64,000 bases of DNA, taken from Kushneria aurantia DSM 21353 (lineage in GTDB: Bacteria > Pseudomonadota > Gammaproteobacteria > Pseudomonadales > Halomonadaceae). How positions within the stretch are numbered: position 1 is the stretch's first letter; every line of letters starts with the position of its first letter. The notes under the pieces are model-generated. The model did not search any database. It was not told where the DNA came from and saw nothing but the letters and a program-made list of their open reading frames with translations. The translations under genes were made by a program, and so were the position numbers. The stretch spans positions 62,001 through 126,000 of the forward strand of contig NZ_KB907865.1 in the NCBI RefSeq assembly GCF_000382245.1. Reading direction: 5' to 3'. This document shows, in pieces, positions 31,288-40,293 of this stretch.

Positions 31288-33315
31288 ATGCGCTGGATGC
31301 ATCCGGCCCCGATCACCCCGATGAGTGCCACTGACAGCGCGGGCGGCGGCGCCGAGGACGTACCGCTGATCGAACGCCGGCGACTGTTCGGCAACCCCAG
31401 CCGCGTGCAGGGTCGGCTCAGCCCCGACGGCCGCTGGCTCTCCTGGATCGCGCCGGTCAACGAAGTCCTCAACCTTTGGGTAGCGCCCACCGAAAGTCCC
31501 GAAGACGCGCGCGCCCTGACCGACGAGCGTACTCGCCCCATTCGCAGCTACTTCTGGTCGCCGGACAGTCGCCAGCTGCTTTTCGTCAACGACCAGGGAG
31601 GCGACGAGAACTTCCGCCTGTTCGGCGTCGAGGTGGAGAGCGCGACCCAGCGCACCCTGACCCCGCAGGAGGGCGTACGGGTGCAGGTGCTGGGCGTCAG
31701 TCGTCACGTGCAGGATCACATCATGGTGGGCATCAACGACCGCGATCCGCGCTGGCACGACGTCTACCGCCTTGATCTGTCGAGCGGCGAGCTGACCCTG
31801 GTGATGCAAAACGACGGCTACGGCGGCTTTCTGCTCGATGAACAGCTCGCCATCCGAATCGCCGAGCGGCCCCGTGACGACGGCGGCGAGGATTTCTTCC
31901 GCATTCAGGACGGCGAGGTGGAAAGCGAGCCCTTCGTCAGCATCAGCTTCGAGGACAGCGCCAACACCGGCCCGGTGGGCTTCAACCGCGACGGCGACAC
32001 CCTCTACTGGATCGACAGTCGCGGCCGCGATACCGCCGCGCTGATGGTTCAGAGCCTGGAGAGCGGTTCCATGCAGGAGGTCGCCGCCTCGCCGAAAGCG
32101 GATATCACCGACGTGATGACCGACCCTGACAGCCAGCATATCCAGGCCTGGGCGGTCGACTACCTGCGCACCGAGTGGCACTTCATCGACGCCGCCATCG
32201 GCGAGGAGATGCGCTTTCTCGACGAGCAGCTCGACGGCGATGTGCATGTTACCTCGCGCAGCGACGACGACCGCCGCTGGATCGTGGTCAATGACCCGGT
32301 CACCGCTCCCCCCGAAACCCGGCTTTTCGACCGTGACAGCCGCAAGCTGACCCTGCTGTTCGTCAGCCGCCCGGAACTGACCGGCGCCCCGCTGGCGGGC
32401 ATGACCCCGCTGGAAATCACTGCCCGCGACGGCCTGACCCTGACCGCCTATCTCAGCCTGCCGCGCGGCAGCGACGCCGAGGGTTTCACTGCCCCCGAAC
32501 GGCCGCTGCCGATGGTGCTGCTGGTACATGGCGGCCCCTGGGCGCGCGACGACTACGGCAGCAACGGCATGCATCAGTGGCTGGCCAACCGCGGCTATGC
32601 AGTACTGTCGGTCAACTATCGCGGCTCGACCGGCTTTGGCAAATCCTTCACCGCCGCCGGTGACGGCGAGTGGGGCGCGGCAATGCACGACGATCTGATC
32701 GACGCCGTCGACTGGGCGATCGAGCGCGACGTTGCCGATCCCGGGCGAGTGGCGATCATGGGCGGCTCCTACGGCGGCTACGCCACCCTCGCCGGCCTGA
32801 CCATGACCCCCGAGAAATTCGCCTGCGGGGTGGATATCGTCGGCCCCTCGAACCTCACCACCCTGCTGGAGAGCATTCCACCCTATTGGGAAGCCGGCCG
32901 CCAACAGATGTATCGCCGCATGGCCGACCCCGGCACCGAGGTGGGGCGCGCCTGGCTCGAAGAGCGCTCGCCGCTCACCCGAGCGGAGCGCATTCAGCGC
33001 CCGCTGCTGATCGGCCAGGGAGCCAACGACCCGCGCGTCAAGCAGGCCGAGAGCGACCAGATCGTCACCGCGATGGCGGAAAAATCGATTCCGGTCACCT
33101 ATGTGCTCTTCCCCGACGAGGGCCACGGCTTCGCCCGTCCGGCCAACAACATCGCCTTCAACGCCATCACCGAGGCGTTTCTGGCCGAGTATCTGGGCGG
33201 TCGCGCCGAACCGATCGGTGACGCTCTGAGCGCCTCGACCGCCACCGTGCCCCACGGCGCCGACTACTCGCCGGGGCTGGCCGAAGCCCTGGCGCAGGGC
33301 ACCACAGAGACCTGA
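31288..33315 (+). CDS. Prolyl-oligopeptidase family (S9) serine peptidase
   Basis: 675 aa. N-terminal beta-propeller with WD-like repeats ([23 protein letters not shown]), then an alpha/beta hydrolase domain with the [10 protein letters not shown] oxyanion region, nucleophile Ser in [12 protein letters not shown] and catalytic His in [11 protein letters not shown]. No signal peptide, so probably cytoplasmic, cutting short peptides or acyl-peptides. The ATG at 31288 follows AAGGAG. A hairpin lies between it and pap. Confidence 0.88.
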   Translation: MRWMHPAPITPMSATDSAGGGAEDVPLIERRRLFGNPSRVQGRLSPDGRWLSWIAPVNEVLNLWVAPTESPEDARALTDERTRPIRSYFWSPDSRQLLFVNDQGGDENFRLFGVEVESATQRTLTPQEGVRVQVLGVSRHVQDHIMVGINDRDPRWHDVYRLDLSSGELTLVMQNDGYGGFLLDEQLAIRIAERPRDDGGEDFFRIQDGEVESEPFVSISFEDSANTGPVGFNRDGDTLYWIDSRGRDTAALMVQSLESGSMQEVAASPKADITDVMTDPDSQHIQAWAVDYLRTEWHFIDAAIGEEMRFLDEQLDGDVHVTSRSDDDRRWIVVNDPVTAPPETRLFDRDSRKLTLLFVSRPELTGAPLAGMTPLEITARDGLTLTAYLSLPRGSDAEGFTAPERPLPMVLLVHGGPWARDDYGSNGMHQWLANRGYAVLSVNYRGSTGFGKSFTAAGDGEWGAAMHDDLIDAVDWAIERDVADPGRVAIMGGSYGGYATLAGLTMTPEKFACGVDIVGPSNLTTLLESIPPYWEAGRQQMYRRMADPGTEVGRAWLEERSPLTRAERIQRPLLIGQGANDPRVKQAESDQIVTAMAEKSIPVTYVLFPDEGHGFARPANNIAFNAITEAFLAEYLGGRAEPIGDALSASTATVPHGADYSPGLAEALAQGTTET

Positions 33316-33321
33316 GCGCGT

Positions 33322-33343
33322 AACGGGGCGTCCCTGCCCCGTT
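33322..33343 (+). promoter_or_regulatory. Hairpin between the S9 peptidase and pap
   Basis: AACGGGGC (33322-33329) pairs with GCCCCGTT (33336-33343), 6-nt loop, no T-run. May attenuate read-through into pap. Confidence 0.45.
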
Positions 33344-33365
33344 CCGTTCATCGCGGAGAGCAGCG

Positions 33366-34838
33366 ATGCCCGATAACCACGACCAGCCCCTCGACAAGGC
33401 CTGCTACAGACAGCAGGCCACCGAGCTGCGCGAGCGGCTGCTGGAAGCACAGTTCGAGATGCGGCAGCGCGGCGACTTCCCGGTGCTGATCCTGATCGCC
33501 GGCTTCGAGGTAGCGGGCAAGGGAGAAAGCGTCAAGCTGCTGCATGAGTGGCTCGACCCGCGTCACCTGCGGGTCGATACCTTCGGCGAATTCACCGACG
33601 AGCTGCACGCCCGTCCGGCGGCCTGGAGCTACTGGCAGCGGCTGCCGTCGAAGGGGCATATCGGCATCTTCTTTCTCAACTGGTACACCCGGCTGCTGCG
33701 CGCCCGGGTCAACGAGGAGGTCGATGAACAGGGTTTCGAACAGCAGCTCGACGACATCCGGCGGCTGGAAACGATGCTGGCCCATGAGGGTGTGGTACTG
33801 CTCAAGCTGTGGTTTCACCTCTCCAGGGCGGAGATGAAAGCACGCCTCGAGGCGCAGCAGCACAGCAGCGAGCGCAGCTGGCGGCTGACCCCGCTGGAGT
33901 GGCACCAACTGGATCACTATGACACGACCCGCCGCCACGCCGAACAGATGCTGGCACACACCCGCTGCCGCCACGCTAACTGGACAGTGATCGACTGCGC
34001 CGACCCAAGGCGACGCAATCTTGCCGTCGGCCGGGCGCTGCTCGACGCTATGCGCTGCGGCCCGGCCAAGGGCCCGCCGCTGCCGGCGCTGTCGCAGGGT
34101 GGCGCCCTGCCCCCGCGGCCGCGGTCCGAAGCGATGAAGCGCAAGGACTACAAGCGCGAGCGCAACCGCGAACAGCGGCGACTGCTGAGTCTGATGCGCA
34201 AAAAACGTATGCGCCGCCACGCCGTGGTAGCGGTCTTCGAGGGCAACGACGCGGCCGGCAAGGGCGGCAGCATTCGTCGCGTCACCGACGCGCTGGACCC
34301 GCGCGAATACCGCATCGTGCCCATCGCCGCACCGAGTCAGGAAGCGCTGGCACACCCCTGGCTGTGGCGCTTCTGGCAGCAGTTGCCGCGCCTTGGCGGC
34401 CGCATGACCATCTTCGACCGCTCCTGGTACGGCCGGGTACTGGTGGAGCGGGTCGAAGGACTGTGCACGCCGGCGGACTGGCAACGCGCCTTTGAAGAGA
34501 TCAACGACTTCGAAGCGCAGCTGGCCGAAGCCGGCATCATCGTCGTCAAATTCTGGCTGGCGATCGACAGCGACACCCAGCTGGCGCGCTTCCGGGCGCG
34601 CGAGGCGTCACCGCTGAAGCGCTACAAGATCACCGACGAGGACTGGCGCAATCGCGGCAAATGGGACGACTACGCCACCGCCGTGGGCGACATGGTCGCG
34701 CGCACCAGCACCGATACCGCGCGCTGGACGGTGATCGACGCCAACGACAAGCGCCACGCTCGGGTCGCGGTGCTGAAAACTCTCAACGACGCCATCGAGC
34801 GGGCTTTTGCAAAGGATCGGCAAGGAGACGGCCAATGA
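33366..34838 (+). CDS. pap: Polyphosphate:AMP phosphotransferase (two-domain PPK2)
   Basis: Makes ADP from AMP with polyphosphate as donor. 490 aa with two fused PPK2 domains, the layout of Acinetobacter Pap. The second domain has full motifs: Walker A GNDAAGKGG (about 293-301) and Walker B FDRSWYGRV (about 348). The first keeps a Walker A (GFEVAGKGE, 46-54) but its Walker B-like segment reads FFLNWYTR, lacking the Asp, so the first half is probably inactive, as known for this class. Its stop overlaps the mntA start by 4 nt. Confidence 0.92.
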   Translation: MPDNHDQPLDKACYRQQATELRERLLEAQFEMRQRGDFPVLILIAGFEVAGKGESVKLLHEWLDPRHLRVDTFGEFTDELHARPAAWSYWQRLPSKGHIGIFFLNWYTRLLRARVNEEVDEQGFEQQLDDIRRLETMLAHEGVVLLKLWFHLSRAEMKARLEAQQHSSERSWRLTPLEWHQLDHYDTTRRHAEQMLAHTRCRHANWTVIDCADPRRRNLAVGRALLDAMRCGPAKGPPLPALSQGGALPPRPRSEAMKRKDYKRERNREQRRLLSLMRKKRMRRHAVVAVFEGNDAAGKGGSIRRVTDALDPREYRIVPIAAPSQEALAHPWLWRFWQQLPRLGGRMTIFDRSWYGRVLVERVEGLCTPADWQRAFEEINDFEAQLAEAGIIVVKFWLAIDSDTQLARFRAREASPLKRYKITDEDWRNRGKWDDYATAVGDMVARTSTDTARWTVIDANDKRHARVAVLKTLNDAIERAFAKDRQGDGQ

Positions 34839-35248
34839 GCGATAGCCTGCTGCGCCAGCGCAGTCTGGCACTACTGCAGCAGGCGCTCGGCGAGCGGCTG
34901 CTGGCACTCTACGCTTTCGGCAGCCGCGTTTCGAACGAGGCCGGGCCGCACAGCGACCTGGATCTCGCCGTGCTGCTTGACGAGCGAGCCGACCCGTTCA
35001 GGCTATGGGAGGCGGGACAGCAGCTCGCCGTGGCGCTTGATCTTGACGTCGATCTCATCGATCTGAATGAGGCCTCTACCGTCATGCAAGCGCGGGTGAT
35101 CACCAGCGGCGAGTGCTGGTGGTCACGCGACGATAGCCGCACCCTGCAATTCGAAGTCTTCGTCATCAGGGAAAAGCTGGCGCTCGACGAGGCACGTGCA
35201 CCGCTGCTGGCGGATATTCGACGAGAGGGGCGCGTTTATGGCCGATGA
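34835..35248 (+). CDS. mntA: MntA-type nucleotidyltransferase antitoxin
   Basis: 137 aa minimal nucleotidyltransferase. The family motif GS-X10-D-X-D is intact: GS at 29-30, D41 and D43 in SDLDLAVLLDE, with VDLIDLNEAS after it. MntA antitoxins block the HEPN toxin HepT by adding AMP to a tyrosine. The ATG follows AAGGAG and overlaps the pap stop (ATGA). Normally hepT would follow; here only its first codons remain. Confidence 0.88.
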   Translation: MSDSLLRQRSLALLQQALGERLLALYAFGSRVSNEAGPHSDLDLAVLLDERADPFRLWEAGQQLAVALDLDVDLIDLNEASTVMQARVITSGECWWSRDDSRTLQFEVFVIREKLALDEARAPLLADIRREGRVYGR

Positions 35249-35294
35249 CACACCGATCAACGATGTGCTGATCAACAAGGCGGCGACCATCGAG
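35238..35294 (+). pseudogene. hepT: 5' remnant of HepT-type HEPN toxin gene
   Basis: The ATG at 35238 overlaps mntA by 11 nt, as in intact MNT/HEPN pairs, and the first 19 codons read MADDTPINDVLINKAATIE, the start of HepT proteins. After that the frame runs for 45 codons into the opposite strand of yjfF and no longer resembles HepT. The HEPN RNase motif R-X4-6-H is missing. I conclude that a deletion or insertion removed the toxin after about codon 19. Confidence 0.75.
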
Positions 35295-35302
35295 CCCTCT
35301 CG

Positions 35303-36271
35303 CTACGCCGCCGAACGCGCCGTGGTCAGCCTGAGCAGCCCCTTCTGCAGCACGATAAAGGCCAGTAGCAGCACGCCGATGGCGATGCGGGTCCACCAGC
35401 TCGACAGAGTACCGTCGAAAACGATGTAGGTCTGGATCAGCCCCATGGTGAGCACCCCGAACAGGGTGCCGAACACATAGCCGGCACCGCCGGTCAGCAG
35501 GGTACCGCCGATCACCACGGTGGCAATCGCGGTCAGCTCGGTACCCACGGTGGCCAGCGGATAGCCCGAGCCGGTATAGAGCGCGAAGACGATGCCGCCA
35601 AGCCCCGCCATCAGGCCCGAAAAGGCGTAGATCATGACGGTCGTGCGTCCCACCCGGCTGCCCATCAGCCGCGCCGTCTGCTCGCCGCCGCCGAGGGCGA
35701 AGACATTGGCCCCGAAGCGAGTACGGTGGGCGATGATATGGCCGACCACGAAGGCCAGCAGCATCACCACGCCGATCAGCGTCAGCCGCCCCTTGCCCGG
35801 CATCAGCCAGTAGACCCGCTGCAGCGAGGTAAAGAAGGGGTGGTCGATGGGAATGGAATCGATGCTCATCATGTAGGCCACGCCACGAACCAGAAACATG
35901 CCGGCAAGGGTGACGATAAAGGCGGGCATGGCGAGGCGATAAATCAACCACCCCATGGCCGCACCGAAGGCGGTGGTTATCACCAGCAGCAGCGCGAACA
36001 CCGCCAGCGGGTGCAGCCCGCTGTCGCGCAGCATGACGGCGATAAAGACCCCCGAAAAGGCGATCACCGAGCCCACCGACAGATCGATACCACCGGACAG
36101 AATGACGATCGTCATGCCCACCGCGACAATGCCCAGGTAAGCGTTGTCGGTCAGCAGATTGCCGGCCACCCGGGTGGACAGTATGTAGGGAAACTGCAGG
36201 TAGCAGATGGCGTAGGCGATAATAAAAATGGCGATGGTCGCCAGCAGCGGATAGAGACGTGGATTTCTCAT
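35303..36271 (-). CDS. yjfF: Galactofuranose-type ABC permease YjfF
   Basis: Membrane permease of the ribose/galactofuranose importer class. 322 aa with about ten hydrophobic segments and the family motif GGIDLSVGSVIAFSG. The C-terminus looks complete and ends 8 nt before the hepT remnant on the other strand. The ATG overlaps ytfT by 4 nt. The longer reading upstream is only the shadow of ytfT. Confidence 0.9.
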   Translation of the reverse strand: MRNPRLYPLLATIAIFIIAYAICYLQFPYILSTRVAGNLLTDNAYLGIVAVGMTIVILSGGIDLSVGSVIAFSGVFIAVMLRDSGLHPLAVFALLLVITTAFGAAMGWLIYRLAMPAFIVTLAGMFLVRGVAYMMSIDSIPIDHPFFTSLQRVYWLMPGKGRLTLIGVVMLLAFVVGHIIAHRTRFGANVFALGGGEQTARLMGSRVGRTTVMIYAFSGLMAGLGGIVFALYTGSGYPLATVGTELTAIATVVIGGTLLTGGAGYVFGTLFGVLTMGLIQTYIVFDGTLSSWWTRIAIGVLLLAFIVLQKGLLRLTTARSAA

Positions 36272-37302
36272 CGATCCGACCTCTGTGGGGCCGCCTTCGC
36301 CGAGCGGCGCGGCGCGCGGCGTGACAGCTGCGAACCCAGGCGTTTCAGGTCGCCGGCCAGGCTGGGCGACTGCACCACCAGAATCAGGATCACCAGCACC
36401 GCCTTGATGACCAGGTTGTACTCCGAGGGGAAACCGGCCAGCAGAATACCGGTATTGATGGTCTGAATGATCAGCGCCCCGATCACCGCAGCAGAGATCG
36501 AGAAGCGCCCGCCACGCAGCGAATTGCCGCCCAGCACGGTGGCCAGAATGGCATCCAGCTCGAGCCACAGCCCGGCATTGTTGGCATCGGCGCCGCGAAT
36601 GTCGGCGGTGGTGATGATGCCGGCCAGCGCCGCGCACAGACCGGACGCCATGTAGACGGCGATCAGGATGACTCGCGCATTGACCCCCGCCAGCGCACTG
36701 GCGCGGCGATTGATACCGACCGACTCGATCAAAAGCCCCAGTGCCGTGCGGCGCACGATGACGATCGCCAGTGCCGTGACCGCCAGCCAGATCCACACCG
36801 GCACCGGCACGCCAAGCAGCGTGCCGGAACCGAGAAAGGCAAACCCCGGCATATTGAAGGTCAGAATGCGGCCCTCGGTAATCAGCTGGGCGATACCGCG
36901 CCCCGAAATCATCAGAATCAGGGTGGCAACGATCGGCTGAATGCCGACCACGGCGACCAGAAAACCGCTGAAGCCGCCGGCGCACAGGCCGGCGGCCAGG
37001 GCCAGCACAATCGCCAGCACCAGGCCGTGACCGGCCACGATGGCGGCCGCGGCGACCGCCCCGGTGATCGCCATCAGCGTGCCTACCGACAGATCGATGC
37101 CGCCGGTGGCCACCACCAGCGTCATGCCCACCGCCAGCAGCGCCACCGGCGCGCCGCGTTTCAGTACATCAATAACAGGGCCGACCAGTCGACCGTCGCT
37201 ATAGTCGATACTCAGGAAGTCGGGAAACACCAGACTGACCAGCACCATCACCCCCAGCAGGGTGATCAGCTGCGGCAGAATACGCTTCACTGCGGCGGGC
37301 AT
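36268..37302 (-). CDS. ytfT: Galactofuranose-type ABC permease YtfT
   Basis: Partner permease of YjfF. 344 aa, hydrophobic throughout, with TGGIDLSVGTLMAITG near residues 66-81 and the segment ADIRGADANNAG late in the protein. The C-terminal tail is short and basic. It overlaps ytfR by one base and yjfF by four, so the four ytf genes are probably one transcript. Confidence 0.92.
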   Translation of the reverse strand: MPAAVKRILPQLITLLGVMVLVSLVFPDFLSIDYSDGRLVGPVIDVLKRGAPVALLAVGMTLVVATGGIDLSVGTLMAITGAVAAAAIVAGHGLVLAIVLALAAGLCAGGFSGFLVAVVGIQPIVATLILMISGRGIAQLITEGRILTFNMPGFAFLGSGTLLGVPVPVWIWLAVTALAIVIVRRTALGLLIESVGINRRASALAGVNARVILIAVYMASGLCAALAGIITTADIRGADANNAGLWLELDAILATVLGGNSLRGGRFSISAAVIGALIIQTINTGILLAGFPSEYNLVIKAVLVILILVVQSPSLAGDLKRLGSQLSRRAPRRSAKAAPQRSDR

Positions 37303-38819
37303 CAGGCACTCACCTCCCTGTGTTCGTCCGAGGCAGCGATGGCATGGACGACGTTTTCCAGCGTAATGTCGCTACCGCTGAGCCTCGCCACCTGGCGACG
37401 GTCGCGCAGCACGATGACGCGATCGGAAACGGCGATCAGCTCATCGAGCTCGGAAGAGATCACCAGCACCGCCATGCCCCTGGCGGTCAGTTCGCGGACC
37501 AGCTGGAGAATTTCGGCATGGGCACCGACATCGATGCCGCGGGTCGGCTCGTCGAGCACCAGGAAGCGCGGATTCATCGCCAGCCAGCGGGCCAGCACCA
37601 CCTTCTGTTGATTGCCGCCCGACAGTTCGCCCACCGCCTTCTCCGGCCCGGAGGTGCGGATATCCAGCCGCTCGATATAGTCGGCGGCAAGCCGCTTCTG
37701 CTCGGCGCGCGGTACGCGCCGCAGCCAGCCGCGGCGGGCCTGCATGGCGAGGACGATATTGTCGCGAATCGACAGGTCGGCGATGATGCCATCGGTCTTG
37801 CGGTCCTCCGGCGCGAAGCCGAAGCCGGCGGCGATGGCATCGCGCGGGTTGTTGAGGCGCAGATCACCCTCGGCGTCGCTGACGGTACCGCTGTGCATGC
37901 GCCGAATACCGAACATGAGCTCGGCGGTCTCGGTACGCCCGGAGCCCAGCAGACCGGACATGCCGATCACCTCGCCGCGCTGCACCTCGAGATCAAAGGG
38001 TTCGACAAAGCCCCGCCGACCGACGCCGGCAAAGGAGAGCAGCGGCTCTCCGGCCAGCGGAGCGCTACGGCGATGACGCTTCTCGCTCTCCTCCTGCGCG
38101 GCCAGCTCGCGCCCCAGCATATGTTCGATCAGGCGCACGCGGTCGAGGCTGTCGCTGCGTTCGGTGACGATTCGGCAGCCGTTGCGCAGCACCGTGATGC
38201 GATCGCAGAGCGCATAGACCTGATCGAGAAAGTGCGATACGAAAATGATGCCCAACCCCCGGTCGCGCAGCCGGCGCACCACGGCGAACAGCATCTGCAC
38301 CTCGCGATCATCGAGGCTGGCGGTGGGCTCATCAAGGATTAGTACGCGTCCCGAGAGCTCCACCGCGCGGGCGATGGCGACCAGTTGCTGCACCGCTACC
38401 GAATAGCTGCCGAGATCGCGGTCGAGATCGATATCAAGCCCGTAGCCCTCCAGCATCTGCGCCGCCCGGCGGCGCTGAGCACGGGGACTGATGATGCCGA
38501 AGCGGCGCGGTTCGTGGCCGAAGGTCAGATTCTGGGCCACCGTCAGGTTGGGCAGCAGATTGACCTCCTGATAGACCGTGCCGATGCCCAGCGCCTGCGC
38601 CCGAGAGGTGGAATCGGGCGAAATGTCACGACCGTCGAGCAGGATACTGCCGGCGTCGCGCCGATAGACCCCGGTCAGGCATTTGATCAGGGTCGACTTG
38701 CCCGCGCCGTTCTCGCCCAGCAGGGCGTGCACCTCGCCGCTGGCGAGCTCGAAATCGACCTCGTCAAGGGCTTTCATGCCAACAAAGGTCTTGGTCAGGG
38801 ATTGCAGCGCAAGCAGCAT
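37302..38819 (-). CDS. ytfR: Galactofuranose-type ABC ATPase YtfR
   Basis: ATPase with two nucleotide-binding domains, 505 aa. First domain: Walker A GENGAGKST, VYQEVNLLPNL, Walker B LILDEPTASLD. Second: GLLGSGRTETAE in place of a canonical P-loop, EDRKTDGII, signature LSGGNQQKVVLARWL, and LDEPTRGIDVGAH. These segments track E. coli YtfR closely. I prefer the ATG at 38819 with GGGGA upstream; an ATG four codons earlier is possible. Confidence 0.93.
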   Translation of the reverse strand: MLLALQSLTKTFVGMKALDEVDFELASGEVHALLGENGAGKSTLIKCLTGVYRRDAGSILLDGRDISPDSTSRAQALGIGTVYQEVNLLPNLTVAQNLTFGHEPRRFGIISPRAQRRRAAQMLEGYGLDIDLDRDLGSYSVAVQQLVAIARAVELSGRVLILDEPTASLDDREVQMLFAVVRRLRDRGLGIIFVSHFLDQVYALCDRITVLRNGCRIVTERSDSLDRVRLIEHMLGRELAAQEESEKRHRRSAPLAGEPLLSFAGVGRRGFVEPFDLEVQRGEVIGMSGLLGSGRTETAELMFGIRRMHSGTVSDAEGDLRLNNPRDAIAAGFGFAPEDRKTDGIIADLSIRDNIVLAMQARRGWLRRVPRAEQKRLAADYIERLDIRTSGPEKAVGELSGGNQQKVVLARWLAMNPRFLVLDEPTRGIDVGAHAEILQLVRELTARGMAVLVISSELDELIAVSDRVIVLRDRRQVARLSGSDITLENVVHAIAASDEHREVSA

Positions 38820-38939
38820 CGGGGTCCCCATGACAACAGGCGAAAGGTAACGGCACCGGCTCTTCACAATACGCCAGAGCGACCGGGCCGGGACCACTAC
38901 GGCCCCGGCTTCAGGCCACCTTCACGGCAGCAGAATGTC

Positions 38940-39890
38940 TCAGTAGCCGAGATCCTTGCGACGCTGGTATTCGCCCTCGGGGTCATCGGCCTGGGTGTAG
39001 AGCGTCGATGGGGTCTGGATAAACTTCGGCGGCAGCGTGCCGTCCTGCCACCAGGCCTGCAGCGCATCGAAGGCGGGACCGGCCATATTGGGCGTCAGCT
39101 CGACGGTGGCGTTGGCATCGCCGTTGGCCATGGCCCGGAAGTAGTCCGGTACGCCATCGATGGAGACGGTCAGGATATCCTCGCCGGGGTTGAGGCCCGC
39201 CTCCTTGATCGCCTGGATGGCGCCGACCGCCATATCGTCGTTGTGCGAGAACAGCGCACAGATATTGCGACCGCCGTTTTCCGCCTGCAGGAAGCTCTCC
39301 ATGACTTCCTTGCCGCCGGAGCGGGTAAAGTCGCCGGTCTGGCTGCGAATGATGCTGATATTGGGGTGATCGGCGATGGCGTTTTCGAAACCCTGTTTGC
39401 GTTCGATGGCCACCGACGAGCCGGTGGTCCCCTGGAGCTCGACCACGTTGCACTGGCGATCGCCGACTTCATCGACCAGCCAGCCGCCGGCGACCTCGCC
39501 CTCATGTACGCTGTCGGCCCCCACCGCCGTCATGTAGAGATCATCCGGCGCATCGATCCGGCGGTCGAGCAGAACGACCGGAATCTCGGCGTCCCTCGCC
39601 TCCATCAGAATATTATCCCAGCCGGTCGACACCACCGGCGCCAGCAAAATGGCGTCCACTCCCTGGGCGACGAAGGAGCGCAGCGCGGCGATCTGATTCT
39701 CCTGGCGCTGCTGGGCATCGGAGAACCTGAGGTCGATACCGCGCTTTTCGGCCTGCTGCCGGGTGATGGTCGTCTCCGCCGCGCGCCACCCGGACTCCGA
39801 ACCAATCTGTGAAAATCCTACCGTTTCGGCAACCGCCGCGGTGGTACCAAAGCCCATTACCGCGACGCTGATGGCGAGTAACTTTTTCAT
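38940..39890 (-). CDS. ytfQ: Galactofuranose-binding periplasmic protein YtfQ
   Basis: Binds galactofuranose (and galactopyranose in E. coli) and delivers it to YtfRT-YjfF. 316 aa. Signal peptide MKKLLAIS...AAVA (1-21). The mature part matches E. coli YtfQ segment by segment: FSQIGSESGWRAAET, SFVAQGVDAILLAPVV, CNVVELQGTTGSSVAIERK, FTRSGGKEVMESF, SHNDDMAVGAIQAIKEAGL and VELTPNMAGPAFDAL. Start behind AAGGGG. First gene of the operon; about 330 nt of promoter-like sequence lies upstream. Confidence 0.94.
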   Translation of the reverse strand: MKKLLAISVAVMGFGTTAAVAETVGFSQIGSESGWRAAETTITRQQAEKRGIDLRFSDAQQRQENQIAALRSFVAQGVDAILLAPVVSTGWDNILMEARDAEIPVVLLDRRIDAPDDLYMTAVGADSVHEGEVAGGWLVDEVGDRQCNVVELQGTTGSSVAIERKQGFENAIADHPNISIIRSQTGDFTRSGGKEVMESFLQAENGGRNICALFSHNDDMAVGAIQAIKEAGLNPGEDILTVSIDGVPDYFRAMANGDANATVELTPNMAGPAFDALQAWWQDGTLPPKFIQTPSTLYTQADDPEGEYQRRKDLGY

Positions 39891-40221
39891 TGCAAGATCC
39901 CCTTTGGTCCTGTCCCCGGGCCGACCTTCAACGCTTTGATGAGCGTCGGCGGCCTGGCGCTTCGACCGTCTATTGGCTATTGAAACGGCTCGCATGACCC
40001 GCATCGATCCGCGAGTCGAAAATTCGATTAAAGATCGCTGCCGATTGATTCACATGATGATGATTGGCAACGAGAGGGCGTTAAAGATTCTTTCCCGAGA
40101 TTTAAATCACCCTCTTTCGGAGCATTTAGCCGCCAAAGCGATATGTCAGACAATCACTCTTTGGTCGGGTAAGGCTTAAAAAAAGCTATCGACAGAGACC
40201 GCCCGATCTGTCCGATAACCC
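39891..40221. other. Intergenic region upstream of ytfQ
   Basis: About 330 nt between the ytfQ start and the trpS terminator, with lower GC than its surroundings, so it probably holds the ytf promoter and operator. I could not point to a convincing -10/-35 pair. No good gene: the only open frame (+, 39973-40179, 68 aa) has no ribosome binding site and no family features. Confidence 0.5.
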
Positions 40222-40255
40222 AAAAAACGCGGCCGGGTTTTTCAACCCGGCCGCG
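40222..40255 (-). terminator. Intrinsic terminator of trpS
   Basis: Twelve-base arms (40228-40239 and 40244-40255) pair perfectly around a GAAA loop on the minus strand, followed by TTTTTT (40222-40227). About 40 nt after the trpS stop. Confidence 0.9.
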
Positions 40256-40293
40256 CCGTCTTTCCAATTGAACTGACTATCCTGCTGAGTTCT

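Noticed and set aside
31222-33450. 742-codon open frame on the minus strand opposite the S9 peptidase
   Set aside because: It mirrors a well-supported gene in high-GC DNA, shows no family motifs, and long antisense frames are common at this GC.
39973-40179. 68-codon plus-strand frame upstream of ytfQ
   Set aside because: No ribosome binding site and no recognisable features; I also checked it as a possible 3' remnant of hepT, but it lacks the HEPN RN...H motif.
39891-40293. Idea that the ytf operon was inserted into hepT, with the toxin's 3' half on the far side
   Set aside because: No HepT-like sequence is visible at the far end, so a simple insertion is not supported.
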